A stretch of DNA of 64,000 bases from Ciceribacter sp. T2.26MG-112.2 (GTDB lineage Bacteria > Pseudomonadota > Alphaproteobacteria > Rhizobiales > Rhizobiaceae), in the NCBI RefSeq assembly GCF_900492205.1, contig NZ_UEYQ01000015.1:1-64000 (forward strand), given 5' to 3'. This document shows positions 1 through 7,985 of the stretch, piece by piece. The first letter of the stretch is position 1. Each line of letters begins with the position of its first letter. The translations under genes and the position numbers were made by a program. The notes under the pieces were generated by a model, which was given only the letters and a program-made list of their open reading frames with translations, searched no databases and was not told the origin of the DNA.

Positions 1-128
1 CACCACTACCATGGGCGCATATCGCGCTCACCGGCGACTACCTCTGGAACGAAATTGACCGACCCCTCGAACGCTTCAGGCCAATCCGGGCTAACCGCTT
101 CAATCCAAACAACTTCAAATTCCCTTAG
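1..128 (+). mobile_element. tnpA: Tn3-family transposase, C-terminal fragment (runs off the left edge)
   Basis: The frame beginning at base 3 is open for 41 codons to the TAG at 126-128. It reads a typical Tn3-family transposase C-terminus: the WAHIALTGDYLW motif followed by a short basic tail. Such transposases are about 1000 residues, so nearly all of the gene lies to the left of the window. The stop codon falls inside the 38-bp terminal repeat at 124-161, which is the usual arrangement at the tnpA end of these transposons. This marks the right end of a transposon; the catabolic genes lie outside it. The family call rests on motif recognition only. Confidence 0.72.
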
Positions 129-161
129 CGTGTATTAATGTAGAAATGCCCACGGAGCCCC
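124..161. repeat. 38-bp Tn3-family terminal inverted repeat (right end)
   Basis: Read on the minus strand, the 38 bases from 161 to 124 begin with GGGG and end with ACGCTAAG, as the classical 38-bp terminal repeats of the Tn3 family do. The element overlaps the transposase stop. A 5-bp target duplication would be the bases just outside (162-166), but the other end is not in the window. The dinB-like reading frame to the right stops making sense exactly at base 161, which supports this as an insertion boundary. Confidence 0.7.
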
Positions 162-286
162 GTCACGGTCTTCCCCGTGATGTCGTGCGCCTCGCAATAC
201 CTCCAGACTTTCTCGGACAATGGACGCAGCTCGGCTTTGGCGAGATCGAGATTGTCGATATCCTCGACGAACGTACCTGACCTGCA
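162..286 (-). pseudogene. dinB: DNA polymerase IV (dinB) fragment interrupted by the Tn3 end
   Basis: On the minus strand one frame reads a stretch typical of the little-finger region of Y-family DNA polymerase IV: GTFVEDIDNLDLAKAELRPL, then SEKVWRYCEAHDITGKTVT. Homology ends at the transposon terminus (base 161), where the family would continue with a conserved beta strand. Upstream (about 287 and beyond) the frame no longer resembles DinB, so only about 40 codons remain. It is a dead fragment. Bases 287-455 hold nothing else that I can recognise. Confidence 0.6.
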
Positions 287-455
287 CATCGATACGCTGA
301 AGGTTAAAAGCCGGAATTTTCACCTACCACGAACATTCTGAGTAGCTGGTGAACGACTGAAAATCGTGCGCAAGTGGTCATCCATACAACTCGAACTTAC
401 GAGCGCAATTGGACAGTTTGCAGACGAATGCGCAGCTTGCACAATTCACTGATCG

Positions 456-770
456 CTAACTCCGTTGGCCCTGAACATCATTCGATAGCGATCGGATTCC
501 ATTTGATAGCCACCTGGTCAGTTCCGCAGCAGCGATTTCCCGACCGCCCTTTTGTCCACACCAAAGAGGGCCGAACGAGAAATCTCCCCGGTTTTCGGCT
601 ACTGACCGCAATGGCGCAATTGCCGCTGATGCCAATGGGAAGGGGGGCGCCAGGTCGTAGATCGAATCTAACTCAAGCATTAGTCGATTCAGGATGCCGC
701 GGGCTGGCCAGTGTTCGGCAAACCCGGCGTGATTCACCTCGCACCCTTCATCGAGTTGATAACACGTCAA
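456..770 (-). pseudogene. Nitronate monooxygenase, C-terminal fragment
   Basis: The 104-residue frame resembles the C-terminal segment of nitronate monooxygenases (2-nitropropane dioxygenase family). It has a PARGILNRLM-like strand, an APPFPLASAAIAPLRS helix, then a GDFSFGPLWCGQ segment and the AAELTRWL helix. The full enzymes are about 320-360 residues with an FMN-binding TIM barrel; the barrel and its catalytic His are absent, so this is a remnant. Related genes often accompany acyl-CoA catabolic clusters, which fits the neighbourhood, but the fragment cannot be active. Its promoter side has been lost, perhaps in the rearrangement that brought in the Tn3 end. Confidence 0.55.
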
Positions 771-801
771 CGTTGATTTTCAGGCATTAGTTTGTCGTGT
801 C

Positions 802-1998
802 TCACGCTCCGCCAAGAACTGTAATGGAGCAGACATTCTGGGCCGGGCCGCCGCCGAGATTATGCGTCAGTGCCTGTTTCGGATCTTTAAGTTGGCGATC
901 GCCGGCCTGTCCGGTCAGTTGCAGCCAGGCTTCATAGAGCATGCGCAGGCCCGATGCGCCGACCGGATGGCCGAAGCATTTCAGACCGCCATCGATCTGG
1001 CAGGGCAGGCTGCCATCCGCATCATAGAGACCGTCAAGCATGTCCTTCCAGGCTCGCCCTTCGGCGCTGAGTCCGAGATCCTCAAGCGTCACCAGTTCGG
1101 TAATCGAGAAACAGTCATGCAGTTCCGCCATGCCGATGCTGGCGCGTGGATCGGTGATGCCTGCCTCCCGATAGGCGCGCGCGGCGGCGATGCGGGCCGT
1201 GTGGACATAGGTTCCATCCCATTCCGCCTGCTGCGCTTCCCAGCCGTTCGAGGTCACGACCTGGATTGCCTTGATCAGCACCGGCGCGGTCTTGCCGAGG
1301 CTGCGGGCGATGTCTGGCGTCGTCACGATGGCGCAGGCCGCGCCATCGGAAACCGGGCAGCAGTCGAACAGGCCGAGCGGTTCGGCCACCAGGGGCGCAT
1401 TCATCGCCTGTTCGATGGTGATCGCCTTGCGCAGGTGTGCATTCGGATTGCTGATCGCGTTGGCATGGCTCTTCATCGATGTATGCGCCATGGCGCGCTT
1501 CAGATCATCGCGCGAGATGCCGTGCTTTGTCGCATAGGCGCGCGCGAGCTGGGAGAAATTGCCGGGATTGGTGTGGGTCGGCAGATACATCGGCGCAAAG
1601 GTACCGCGGGATGCGGTGGGCAAACCGGCAAAGCCTGTATCCTTGAGCTTCTCCACCCCGACCGCGAGCGCGATATCGACCGCACCGGAGGCGACAGCGT
1701 AGACGGCGCCGCGAAAGGCCTCGGTGCCGCCGGCGCAGAAATTCTCGACCCGCGTGACGCCGATATTGGGCAGACGCAGGGCTTGCGCCATCGGTGTCCC
1801 GGCCTTGCCGGCGCCGATATCGTCGTAGTGCGAGGAATACCAGGCCGCCCCGATCATCGAAGGGTCGATACCGGCCCGATCGAGCGCCTCGAGATAGGCC
1901 TCGCACATCAGTTCGTCCTGTGAGACATCCCACCGTTCGCCGAAGCGTGAACAACCCATGGAGAGAATGGCGACCCGATCCTTGATTCCGCTAGCCAT
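802..1998 (-). CDS. Thiolase family protein (SCP2/SCPx-type, IpfD-like)
   Basis: This 398-residue protein is a non-condensing-type thiolase of the SCP2/lipid-transfer group. Visible motifs are the N-terminal nucleophile segment ENFCAGGTEAF (Cys88 predicted), a middle AELHDCFSITEL segment, and the C-terminal GGLKCFGHPVGASG active-site loop. The start has a good ribosome site (GGAGGGG, 8 bases upstream). It lies 3 bases after the HMG-CoA-synthase-like/DUF35 gene, so the two are cotranscribed. Thiolase plus DUF35 partners are known to form complexes in archaea and in steroid side-chain degradation. In the ibuprofen pathway a thiolase of this type, with a DUF35 protein, removes the acyl side chain from the dihydroxylated ring. 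The specific substrate here is inferred. Confidence 0.85.
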   Translation of the reverse strand: MASGIKDRVAILSMGCSRFGERWDVSQDELMCEAYLEALDRAGIDPSMIGAAWYSSHYDDIGAGKAGTPMAQALRLPNIGVTRVENFCAGGTEAFRGAVYAVASGAVDIALAVGVEKLKDTGFAGLPTASRGTFAPMYLPTHTNPGNFSQLARAYATKHGISRDDLKRAMAHTSMKSHANAISNPNAHLRKAITIEQAMNAPLVAEPLGLFDCCPVSDGAACAIVTTPDIARSLGKTAPVLIKAIQVVTSNGWEAQQAEWDGTYVHTARIAAARAYREAGITDPRASIGMAELHDCFSITELVTLEDLGLSAEGRAWKDMLDGLYDADGSLPCQIDGGLKCFGHPVGASGLRMLYEAWLQLTGQAGDRQLKDPKQALTHNLGGGPAQNVCSITVLGGA

Positions 1999-2001
1999 GG
2001 T

Positions 2002-3456
2002 CTATTCCCCTCCGGTTCGGTTCGATTGCGTGTCGGCGGCGATCGCCTTCCAGAAATAGCGTCGGAAGCCGGTTCGTTCGTCGATATCCTTGATGCGGAA
2101 GACGAAACGAACTGCGTCGCCAGCCTTCAGCTGGTCGGCGCCCGGATCTGTGAAATCCATCATCAGACGGCCGCCGCCATTGAAATCGACAAGCCCGTAA
2201 CAGTTGGGCGGATGGCGCGAGAAGGCGAGGAGATCGGCGGTGGATGTGGCGATGGTGCCACCGCGCTCGGCGAGCGGATAGGGCTCCAGCGCATCGACAT
2301 CGAGTCCCTCGCGCGTTGCGGCTAGGCGCGATTGCGGGAACTGGACGGTTCCTGTCTGGCGGTTGCGTCCGCCGACGAAGCCGAGCAGCTCGTCCGAGCG
2401 CCGATAGGCCGTCGTCAGGGCTTCATTGACCTGCACCCTGCCGCGAAGGCCGCGCTCCCAGTCGAGCATGCCGCGAAAGATTGCCAGTTTGAGGTAATTC
2501 TGTTCGGGCAGGCCGCTTTCAATTTGGCGCGAGACCTGCGGCACGATTGTGGCGATTGCCGGACCAGCCTCGAAGATGAGCGCAGTCGCCCCCTGGCCGA
2601 ATTCGGCGACCAGAACCTTCTCTCCCGGTTTCATCACCTCCATGGCTCCGGCGAGCATTAAAAGCGCATGGGCCGATCCGGTATCCCCGCAATCCGTTGC
2701 GAGATCGGAGGCGAGGCGGGCGTGACCGAGCCCGGATGCCTGACCCACAGCCTTTGCGCATCCGGCGATGGTGCTCGGCAGCACGAAATGGTCGATCTCC
2801 GTCGGGGAGAGGTACGCGGCCTTGAGCGCCGCCGAAATCGCCTCGGGCACGATCTTCAGATAGCCCTCTTCCCGGATCCATCTCTCTTCCCATTCGAGCG
2901 CGAAATCGCGTCCGGTCGCGCGGTATCTATCGGTGAAAGGCCGGGTAATGGAACCGCCACCAAGATAGCGCAACAGGCCGTCGCCCGATGGTTCGACAAG
3001 AACCGCTGCCGCGCCATCGCCCGATTTGCTTTCCGCACTGCTGCCTGCCGGATGTTTCGGTGTTTCTGCGGCCACAACGAGGCTTTTCTGGCTCTGTTCG
3101 AGCGCCTGCTGCAGGGCGATAAGACCGGCGCGGCGAGTGTTTGCCGTATCCTCGGTGAGGCAGTCTGTGCCTAGCCGCAAGGCGCCATGCACGAGAACCG
3201 CGTTCTGAAATTCGGCAAAGGGCGCGGTCGTCGAGGCGACAACCAACCGCCGAACGGCGTCGGGCATCTGGCCCGCCAGGCAGTTGCGGGCTGCCTCGAC
3301 CGCCATGGTGACGCTGTCCTCGTCCCAGAAGGCGAGGCTGCGTGCGCCTTTGCCTGCTCCCGCTGATGCGGTCAGCCACCCCATCGCTTGGGCGATTGCG
3401 GTCCGTTCGAGCCGCATCTTCGGCAGATAGGTTCCGATCGATGAAATGACGACCAC
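2002..3456 (-). CDS. HMG-CoA synthase/KAS III-like domain fused to a degenerate DUF35 OB-fold domain
   Basis: The N-terminal about 330 residues have the thiolase fold of HMG-CoA synthase/ketoacyl synthase III. The C-terminal part is a DUF35 (acyl-CoA-associated OB fold) domain. Two things are odd. The segment that should hold the nucleophilic Cys reads DTANTRRAGLIAL, with Asn where Cys is expected. The DUF35 rubredoxin-like ribbon reads FVGGRNRQTGTVQFPQSRLA, so all its zinc-binding Cys positions are replaced. I chose the GTG at 3456 (484 residues): GGGGG lies 5 bases upstream, family homology starts there, and the likely promoter (TTGACC/TATCGA) would start transcription near 3531, past the upstream ATG at 3534. 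It probably acts as a structural or acyl-binding partner of the adjoining thiolase. Confidence 0.78.
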   Translation of the reverse strand: MVVISSIGTYLPKMRLERTAIAQAMGWLTASAGAGKGARSLAFWDEDSVTMAVEAARNCLAGQMPDAVRRLVVASTTAPFAEFQNAVLVHGALRLGTDCLTEDTANTRRAGLIALQQALEQSQKSLVVAAETPKHPAGSSAESKSGDGAAAVLVEPSGDGLLRYLGGGSITRPFTDRYRATGRDFALEWEERWIREEGYLKIVPEAISAALKAAYLSPTEIDHFVLPSTIAGCAKAVGQASGLGHARLASDLATDCGDTGSAHALLMLAGAMEVMKPGEKVLVAEFGQGATALIFEAGPAIATIVPQVSRQIESGLPEQNYLKLAIFRGMLDWERGLRGRVQVNEALTTAYRRSDELLGFVGGRNRQTGTVQFPQSRLAATREGLDVDALEPYPLAERGGTIATSTADLLAFSRHPPNCYGLVDFNGGGRLMMDFTDPGADQLKAGDAVRFVFRIKDIDERTGFRRYFWKAIAADTQSNRTGGE

Positions 3457-3537
3457 GATTTCCCCCGTTCCCGCGCCCGCCGGAAGGATCGCTCCATCCG
3501 CTCCTCTGGCGCGCCAGCAGTTGCATCTTGTCAATTC

Positions 3538-3566
3538 TCGATATAATAGTCAGAACGGTCGGTCAA
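3538..3566. promoter_or_regulatory. Divergent promoters with TetR operator-like site
   Basis: For the minus-strand thiolase operon TTGACC (3566-3561) and TATCGA (3543-3538) are separated by 17 bases. For the plus-strand reductase a perfect TATAAT is at 3542-3547 with a weak TTGCAT 15 bases upstream. AGAACGGTCGGTC at 3552-3564 matches the operator-like sequence found at four other positions in the cluster, and it overlaps both promoters, so one bound repressor could close both. Confidence 0.55.
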
Positions 3567-3591
3567 CTAATAACTTGTTGGGGGGAGCGGA

Positions 3592-4803
3592 ATGGGTCGG
3601 GAACGGGTTGTGATTATCGGGGCGGGGCAGGCTGGAGAATCGGTCGCCATGGGTTTGCGGACCGGAGGCTATGGTGGCGACATCATGCTGGTTGGCGAGG
3701 AACCCTATCTACCCTACCAGCGCCCGCCGCTGTCGAAGAAATATCTCTCCGGCGAATGGCAGCGTGAACGGCTGATGCTGCGGCCCGATGACTTCTGGCG
3801 CCGAATGGAGATCGAGGTCGTAACAGGGAAAGCTGTGACGGCGGTCGATGCCGGACGCCACACCGTCGCGATCGATGGCAGGACGATCGGCTGGAGCAAG
3901 CTTGCCTTTGCAACGGGAACCGAGCCCCGCCCGATGCCGGACGGGTTTGTCGGGCTACGAGCCGTGCACCGTTTGCGAACCATTGACGATGTCGATCGGC
4001 TCGGTCCCGATTTTCTGCCGGGTAAGCGGCTTCTCGTCATTGGCGGTGGCTATATCGGCCTCGAGACTGCGGCGGTCGCGGCCATGGCAGGTCTCGATGT
4101 CACCGTTATCGAACGGGCGCCGCGCATTCTCGAGCGGGTTGCCTGCTCGCGCACTTCGGATCATTTCCGTGCGCTTCATCAGTCGAAAGGTGTCAGGATC
4201 ATCGAAGATGGTGCAATTGCCTCCGTTTCGAGCCAGGACGGACAGTTGACCGCGGTGACCCTTGAGAATGGCGAGACGCTGGCAGCCGATCTTGCGGTGG
4301 TCGGGGTTGGCGTGCTGCCGCGCACCGATCTCGCCGAACGCGCCGGCCTCCACTGCGACAATGGCATAGTCGTCGACGTCCATGGCCGAACGTCGAAAAA
4401 GGGAATCTGGGCTGCCGGGGATTGTGCGAATTTCCCGTTCGGGGGCCTGCCGACACGGCTCGAAAGCGTTCAGAATGCCGTTGATCTGGCCGAGATCGTC
4501 GCTGATGACATGCTGGGAAAGACCCGGGATTACAAGCCGGTCCCCTGGTTCTGGTCCGACCAGTATGACACCAAGCTGCAGATCGTCGGTCTCAATCGCG
4601 GCTATGATTCAGTGGTGGCGAAGCGGGCTGAGCGGACCTTTGCGCACTGGTATCTCCGCGATGGCGTGGTGGTTGCCGTCGATACGATCAATGACGGACG
4701 CACCTATATGGCGGCCCGAAAACTGTTCGAGAAAGGCGTGAAAATCACCGCGGAGGATCTGGCGCGGCCGGATTTCGACCCGGTCTCAGTGCTGCGCGGA
4801 TGA
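3592..4803 (+). CDS. Ferredoxin reductase (FAD/NADH) of the Rieske oxygenase system
   Basis: This 403-residue flavoprotein belongs to the putidaredoxin/rhodocoxin reductase family. It passes electrons from NAD(P)H to a [2Fe-2S] ferredoxin. It shows the FAD GxGxxG (VIIGAGQAGE, residues 7-16), the LPYQRPPLSKKYLSGEW segment, the NADH Rossmann GGGYIGLETA, the AAGDCANFP FAD motif, and the C-terminal reductase domain with VPWFWSDQYD. GGGGGGAGCGG before the ATG is a strong ribosome site. It is divergent from the thiolase operon. The matching ferredoxin is at 9160-9474 and the Rieske subunits at 11109-12904, so together they make a full three-component dioxygenase. IpfH of the ibuprofen system is the suggested counterpart. 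Confidence 0.88.
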   Translation: MGRERVVIIGAGQAGESVAMGLRTGGYGGDIMLVGEEPYLPYQRPPLSKKYLSGEWQRERLMLRPDDFWRRMEIEVVTGKAVTAVDAGRHTVAIDGRTIGWSKLAFATGTEPRPMPDGFVGLRAVHRLRTIDDVDRLGPDFLPGKRLLVIGGGYIGLETAAVAAMAGLDVTVIERAPRILERVACSRTSDHFRALHQSKGVRIIEDGAIASVSSQDGQLTAVTLENGETLAADLAVVGVGVLPRTDLAERAGLHCDNGIVVDVHGRTSKKGIWAAGDCANFPFGGLPTRLESVQNAVDLAEIVADDMLGKTRDYKPVPWFWSDQYDTKLQIVGLNRGYDSVVAKRAERTFAHWYLRDGVVVAVDTINDGRTYMAARKLFEKGVKITAEDLARPDFDPVSVLRG

Positions 4804-4804
4804 A

Positions 4805-4821
4805 GCCGGCTTCCCGCCGGC
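4805..4821. terminator. Short hairpin between convergent reductase and tetR genes
   Basis: GCCGGC (4805-4810), loop TTCCC and GCCGGC (4816-4821) form a 6-bp GC stem directly after the reductase stop. No strong T run follows, so it is at best a weak terminator. Confidence 0.35.
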
Positions 4822-4828
4822 CGTTCTG

Positions 4829-5434
4829 TCAGGGCTTGCGGCCGACGAGCGCGTAGCCCTTGGTAAAAAGCTCGACCGTTCGGTCTGCCAGTTGCTCCGG
4901 AGAGACGGCGCCATTGGCTCTGTACCAGGTGTAGGTCCAGTTGATCATGCCGAAGAACAACATTGTGTCGACATGGGCCATGCTCATGTCGCCCGCCATA
5001 TCGGGCCGAAGCTGGAGCAGGATGTCGCGCACATAGGCGATGAGTTCGCGCTGTTTTGCGATCAGTTCCTTCCGGTTTTCCGGTGCCAGGAAATCCAGGC
5101 ACGTCAGCAGGACGACATGCTGGTCACGCGAGACGGCGTAGACCTCGAGAAAAAAGCGCGTCAGCTGCTGGAAACGTTCGATCGGGTCCTTAAAACCATA
5201 GAGCGAATGACGGCAGCTCCAGAGCAATTTATCGACATGCGTGTTAAGCATGTCGAGCAGGATTGCCTCCTTGCAATCGAAGTAATGGTAAAGCCTCGAT
5301 TTCGAGCAGTCGCAGGCATCCGCAATGTCGCCGATCGAGGTCGCGGCGTAGCCGCGCTTGGCGAACATGCTGGCCGCCTTCTCGATAATGTCATCGCGGA
5401 CCTTGTCGTAATCGGGCGAACGGGTTCTCGCCAA
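4829..5434 (-). CDS. TetR-family transcriptional regulator (PaaR-like)
   Basis: The 201-residue protein has a TetR N-terminal helix-turn-helix (about residues 10-56; ATSIGDIADACDCSKSRLYHYF) and an all-helical ligand domain. The start is TTG at 5434, which gives the usual 10-residue lead before the first helix; the ribosome site is weak. It is convergent with the ferredoxin reductase and divergent from the PaaK-like ligase. Operator-like sequences (consensus about AGAACGRNCGRTC) occur at its own promoter and at the ligase, thiolase/reductase, Rieske and livK promoters. These resemble the AACG-NN-CGTT core that I recall for the PaaR repressor of Thermus, which responds to phenylacetyl-CoA. An aryl-CoA effector is therefore inferred. 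Confidence 0.85.
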   Translation of the reverse strand: MARTRSPDYDKVRDDIIEKAASMFAKRGYAATSIGDIADACDCSKSRLYHYFDCKEAILLDMLNTHVDKLLWSCRHSLYGFKDPIERFQQLTRFFLEVYAVSRDQHVVLLTCLDFLAPENRKELIAKQRELIAYVRDILLQLRPDMAGDMSMAHVDTMLFFGMINWTYTWYRANGAVSPEQLADRTVELFTKGYALVGRKP

Positions 5435-5458
5435 GATCGTTTCGCCTGCATAATTGAT

Positions 5459-5472
5459 TTGAACGATCGGAC
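5459..5472. promoter_or_regulatory. TetR operator-like site upstream of tetR
   Basis: TTGAACGATCGGAC lies 25 bases upstream of the TTG start of the TetR gene and matches the cluster's operator consensus in the core GAACGATCGG. Autoregulation is the simple reading. A TATAAT (5473-5478) on the plus strand directly abuts it, but has no convincing -35 partner. Confidence 0.5.
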
Positions 5473-5560
5473 TATAATCACCTTGGGGTGAATTTGTAAA
5501 TTGTGGAAGCGTCTGCGGTGGGGGGCGGACGGCTTGAACTGCGATTTGTTAAAAATCTCG

Positions 5561-5590
5561 TTTACATAAACCAATCGTTCGTTCTATTAA
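5561..5590 (+). promoter_or_regulatory. Promoter of the PaaK-like ligase with embedded TetR operator
   Basis: TTTACA (5561-5566), an 18-base spacer and TATTAA (5585-5590) form a sigma-70-like promoter. The spacer and -10 are covered by AACCAATCGTTCGTTCTATT (5569-5588), whose reverse complement carries the AGAACGAACGAT form of the operator. The leader to the ATG at 5664 is about 65 bases. Confidence 0.55.
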
Positions 5591-5663
5591 TTGCGCATGG
5601 GTTGGAGGTGGTCTGCACGTAATGCCGGGCGGATCGCGACTATTGACAGGGAGGACTCAGGAC

Positions 5664-6986
5664 ATGCAGCACCCGGAAATCGAGATAAAGGATCGCGAAG
5701 GGATCCTGAAGGTTCAGCAGGAAGGTCTGGCCGCCATGGGCGCGCGCCTGGCCTCGAGCCAGCTGTGGCGGGATCATTTCGCTCGGGCCGGCATGAAGCC
5801 TGAGGATCTGGCGGCACCGGATGCGCTTGCGAATGTTCCCTTCATGGAGAAGGAAAATCTGCGCGCCCATTATCCGTTCCCCTATCTGACGGTGGAGCCT
5901 GAGCAGGTCGAGCGGTTTGTTGCCACGTCTGGAACCACTGGGTTGCCGATGATGTTCGGCATGACGAAAAACGACCTGCAGTCGCTCCTGCCGTCGCAGA
6001 TGGCACGTGCCCTGACGGCAGCCGGTGTCAAGAAAGGGTATCGGGCCTATCAGGGCTATGGTTATGGCCTCTGGATCGGTGGCCCGGCGCTGGATGCCGG
6101 CTTTGCCGCACTCGGCTGCACCAACTTTCCGATCGGTCCAGGTCGTGGCGAACTCGCCGCGCGCTGGTTGCGTGATCACCAGTATGACGTTGCCTCGATG
6201 TCGCCGCTCTGGTTGATGACGCTCGTGCAATCCGCCAAGCAGCAGGGCATCAATCCGAAAACCGACTGGAGCCTGAAAGTGGCGATCCTCGGCGGTCAGT
6301 CGGTTTCCGCCGAATTCCGCGCCCAGCTCGAAGGGGAGTTGCCGGAGGGTTTCATCAGCCACAATATTTACGGAACCACCGAAGCCGGCGGCCCGATCCT
6401 GGCGATCTCGACCCCCTATACCCATGCGGATGATGAACTGCAGCTCATCAACGAAGATACGGTCATTGTCGAGATTCTCGACCCCAACACCATGAAGCCG
6501 GTGTCGGAAGGCGAGGTTGGGGAAATCGTCGTCACCACCATCCGCAAGGAAGCATCGCCTGTCGTGCGTTGGCGGACGCGGGATCTCGTGCGCCTTTCCA
6601 GCCGACCGTATGACTGTCCTTCGGGCCGTCGGGGCATGCGCAAGATCGGCCGTATCATCGGCCGCAGTGATGACATGATCAAATTCAAGGGCGTTATCGT
6701 CTTCCCCTCGCAGATTGAAGATATCATCGCCGGCACCAAGGGAGCAGTGCGCGAAGCCTGGCAGATCTATATCGACAAGGAACTGACGACGATCGGCACG
6801 CTGACGGTGGCCGTGGAAGCGACCCATGCCGACCAGCGTCCTGCCGAACAGATCGTCAGCGACATTCGCCGCGAAACCAAGGCACGGCTCGGCATGAACA
6901 TCAATGTCGAATGCCATCCGGAAGGGACGCTGCCGCGCTACGAAGCCAAGGCAACTCGCGTGCTGCACCGCGCCGAAGCCCGCTAA
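5664..6986 (+). CDS. Phenylacetate-CoA ligase family protein (PaaK/IpfF-like)
   Basis: This 440-residue AMP-forming ligase would activate an aromatic acid to its CoA thioester, the entry step of the pathway. It shows the AMP-binding loop VATSGTTGLP, the IYGTTEAGG motif that positions ATP, an RTRDLV segment, and the C-terminal GRSDDMIKFKGV hinge typical of PaaK-type ligases. An AGGGAGGA ribosome site 8 bases before the ATG at 5664 fixes the start; an upstream in-frame ATG at 5622 lacks one. It is followed 11 bases later by an esterase gene. The promoter carries a TetR operator-like site. Substrate range (phenylacetate versus 2-arylpropionates) cannot be read from the sequence. Confidence 0.85.
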   Translation: MQHPEIEIKDREGILKVQQEGLAAMGARLASSQLWRDHFARAGMKPEDLAAPDALANVPFMEKENLRAHYPFPYLTVEPEQVERFVATSGTTGLPMMFGMTKNDLQSLLPSQMARALTAAGVKKGYRAYQGYGYGLWIGGPALDAGFAALGCTNFPIGPGRGELAARWLRDHQYDVASMSPLWLMTLVQSAKQQGINPKTDWSLKVAILGGQSVSAEFRAQLEGELPEGFISHNIYGTTEAGGPILAISTPYTHADDELQLINEDTVIVEILDPNTMKPVSEGEVGEIVVTTIRKEASPVVRWRTRDLVRLSSRPYDCPSGRRGMRKIGRIIGRSDDMIKFKGVIVFPSQIEDIIAGTKGAVREAWQIYIDKELTTIGTLTVAVEATHADQRPAEQIVSDIRRETKARLGMNINVECHPEGTLPRYEAKATRVLHRAEAR

Positions 6987-6997
6987 AGGGTTAGGCT

Positions 6998-7939
6998 TTG
7001 ATCTCCCAAGCAGCGCTGGATAGGGCTTTTGCCCTGTCCGGCGCTTTAACGACGAGGCATGATATGGCCGGTAATCCCGATCCCCTTCTCGCGGTCAGCG
7101 ACAGGATCCGTTCCATCACATCCTCCTGGGCGAACGGCATGACGCTTGATGAGATCAGGACAAGTTTCGATGAGTTTTTCGGCGGCGATTTTGCGGCGGA
7201 TCGGCTTGAGATTTTCGATCTCGAAGGCTTGCCGGCCAGCTGGATCGGGAACGGCCTCGAGCGGACGATATTCTATCTCCATGGCGGTGGTTTCCAGATC
7301 GGTTCGCTGCGCTCTCATGCCGATCTGATGACCCGTATCGCCAGTGCCGCGAATGCCCGCGTTCTGGCCGTCGATTATAGACTCGCGCCGGAACATCGTT
7401 TTCCCGCTGCCCATGACGATGCTTTTGCAGCCTATCGCTGGCTCATCGCCTCCGGGATTGTGCCCGACGCAATCATGGGCGATTCCGCCGGCGGGGCGCT
7501 TGCGCTCGCCACGGCGATCAGGGCGCGCGACGGCGGCCTGCCGCTCCCGCGCGCGATCGCGCTCCTGTCACCCTGGCTCGATCTTTCGCTGAGCGGCGAC
7601 AGCTACGTGTCACTTGCCGAGGCGGATATCTTTTCTAAGCCGGCGCAGCTGCGCGCCATGGCGAAGACTTATATCGGTCGCAACGGCAATCCGTCCGATC
7701 CTTCGCTTTCCCCGCTTTTTGCCCGGCTTGACGGGCTGCCGCCGATGCTCGTTCACGCCGGTGCCTGCGACATCACGCTTGATGATGCGCGCCTGTTGGA
7801 AAAGCGCATCAAGGATGCCGGCGGGGCGATCACGCTCCGGATCTTCGATCGCATGTGCCACCATTTCCAGGTCTTTCCGGAATTGCCGGAAACCGCGCAG
7901 TCGCTCGCTGAAATCGGCGCCTTTTTCGACGGGCTTTGA
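6998..7939 (+). CDS. Alpha/beta hydrolase, hormone-sensitive-lipase type (esterase)
   Basis: The 313-residue protein has the HGGG oxyanion motif (residues 95-98), the nucleophile GDSAGG (Ser163), an HAGACDITLDDA segment with the acid, and a C-terminal His in RMCHHFQ, giving a complete Ser-Asp-His triad. It starts with TTG at 6998 after AAAGGG. It could hydrolyse an ester precursor of the aromatic acid (a prodrug-like or natural ester) or a lactone formed later; both are inference. It is cotranscribed with the CoA ligase, and a strong hairpin at 7960-7985 ends the transcript. Confidence 0.82.
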   Translation: MISQAALDRAFALSGALTTRHDMAGNPDPLLAVSDRIRSITSSWANGMTLDEIRTSFDEFFGGDFAADRLEIFDLEGLPASWIGNGLERTIFYLHGGGFQIGSLRSHADLMTRIASAANARVLAVDYRLAPEHRFPAAHDDAFAAYRWLIASGIVPDAIMGDSAGGALALATAIRARDGGLPLPRAIALLSPWLDLSLSGDSYVSLAEADIFSKPAQLRAMAKTYIGRNGNPSDPSLSPLFARLDGLPPMLVHAGACDITLDDARLLEKRIKDAGGAITLRIFDRMCHHFQVFPELPETAQSLAEIGAFFDGL

Positions 7940-7959
7940 ACCGGGATGGAGAGAGATGG

Positions 7960-7985
7960 ATCAGGCGCCTCAGATGGCGCCTGAT
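7960..7985. terminator. Bidirectional rho-independent terminator
   Basis: ATCAGGCGCC (7960-7969), loop TCAGAT and GGCGCCTGAT (7976-7985) form a perfect 10-bp stem followed by TGTTCT. It sits between the convergent esterase and racemase genes; the loop contains the racemase stop codon. Confidence 0.6.

Noticed and set aside
374..790. 138-codon plus-strand open frame near the left border
   Set aside because: It is opposite the nitronate monooxygenase fragment, whose minus-strand translation matches a known family; the plus frame resembles nothing.
862..1923. 353-codon plus-strand open frame
   Set aside because: Antisense to the thiolase gene with its clear active-site motifs; no motif of its own.
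5473..5478. TATAAT next to the tetR operator as a plus-strand promoter
   Set aside because: The nearest TTG-like box is only 13 bases away, and a better-spaced promoter (TTTACA/TATTAA) lies at 5561-5590 closer to the ligase gene.
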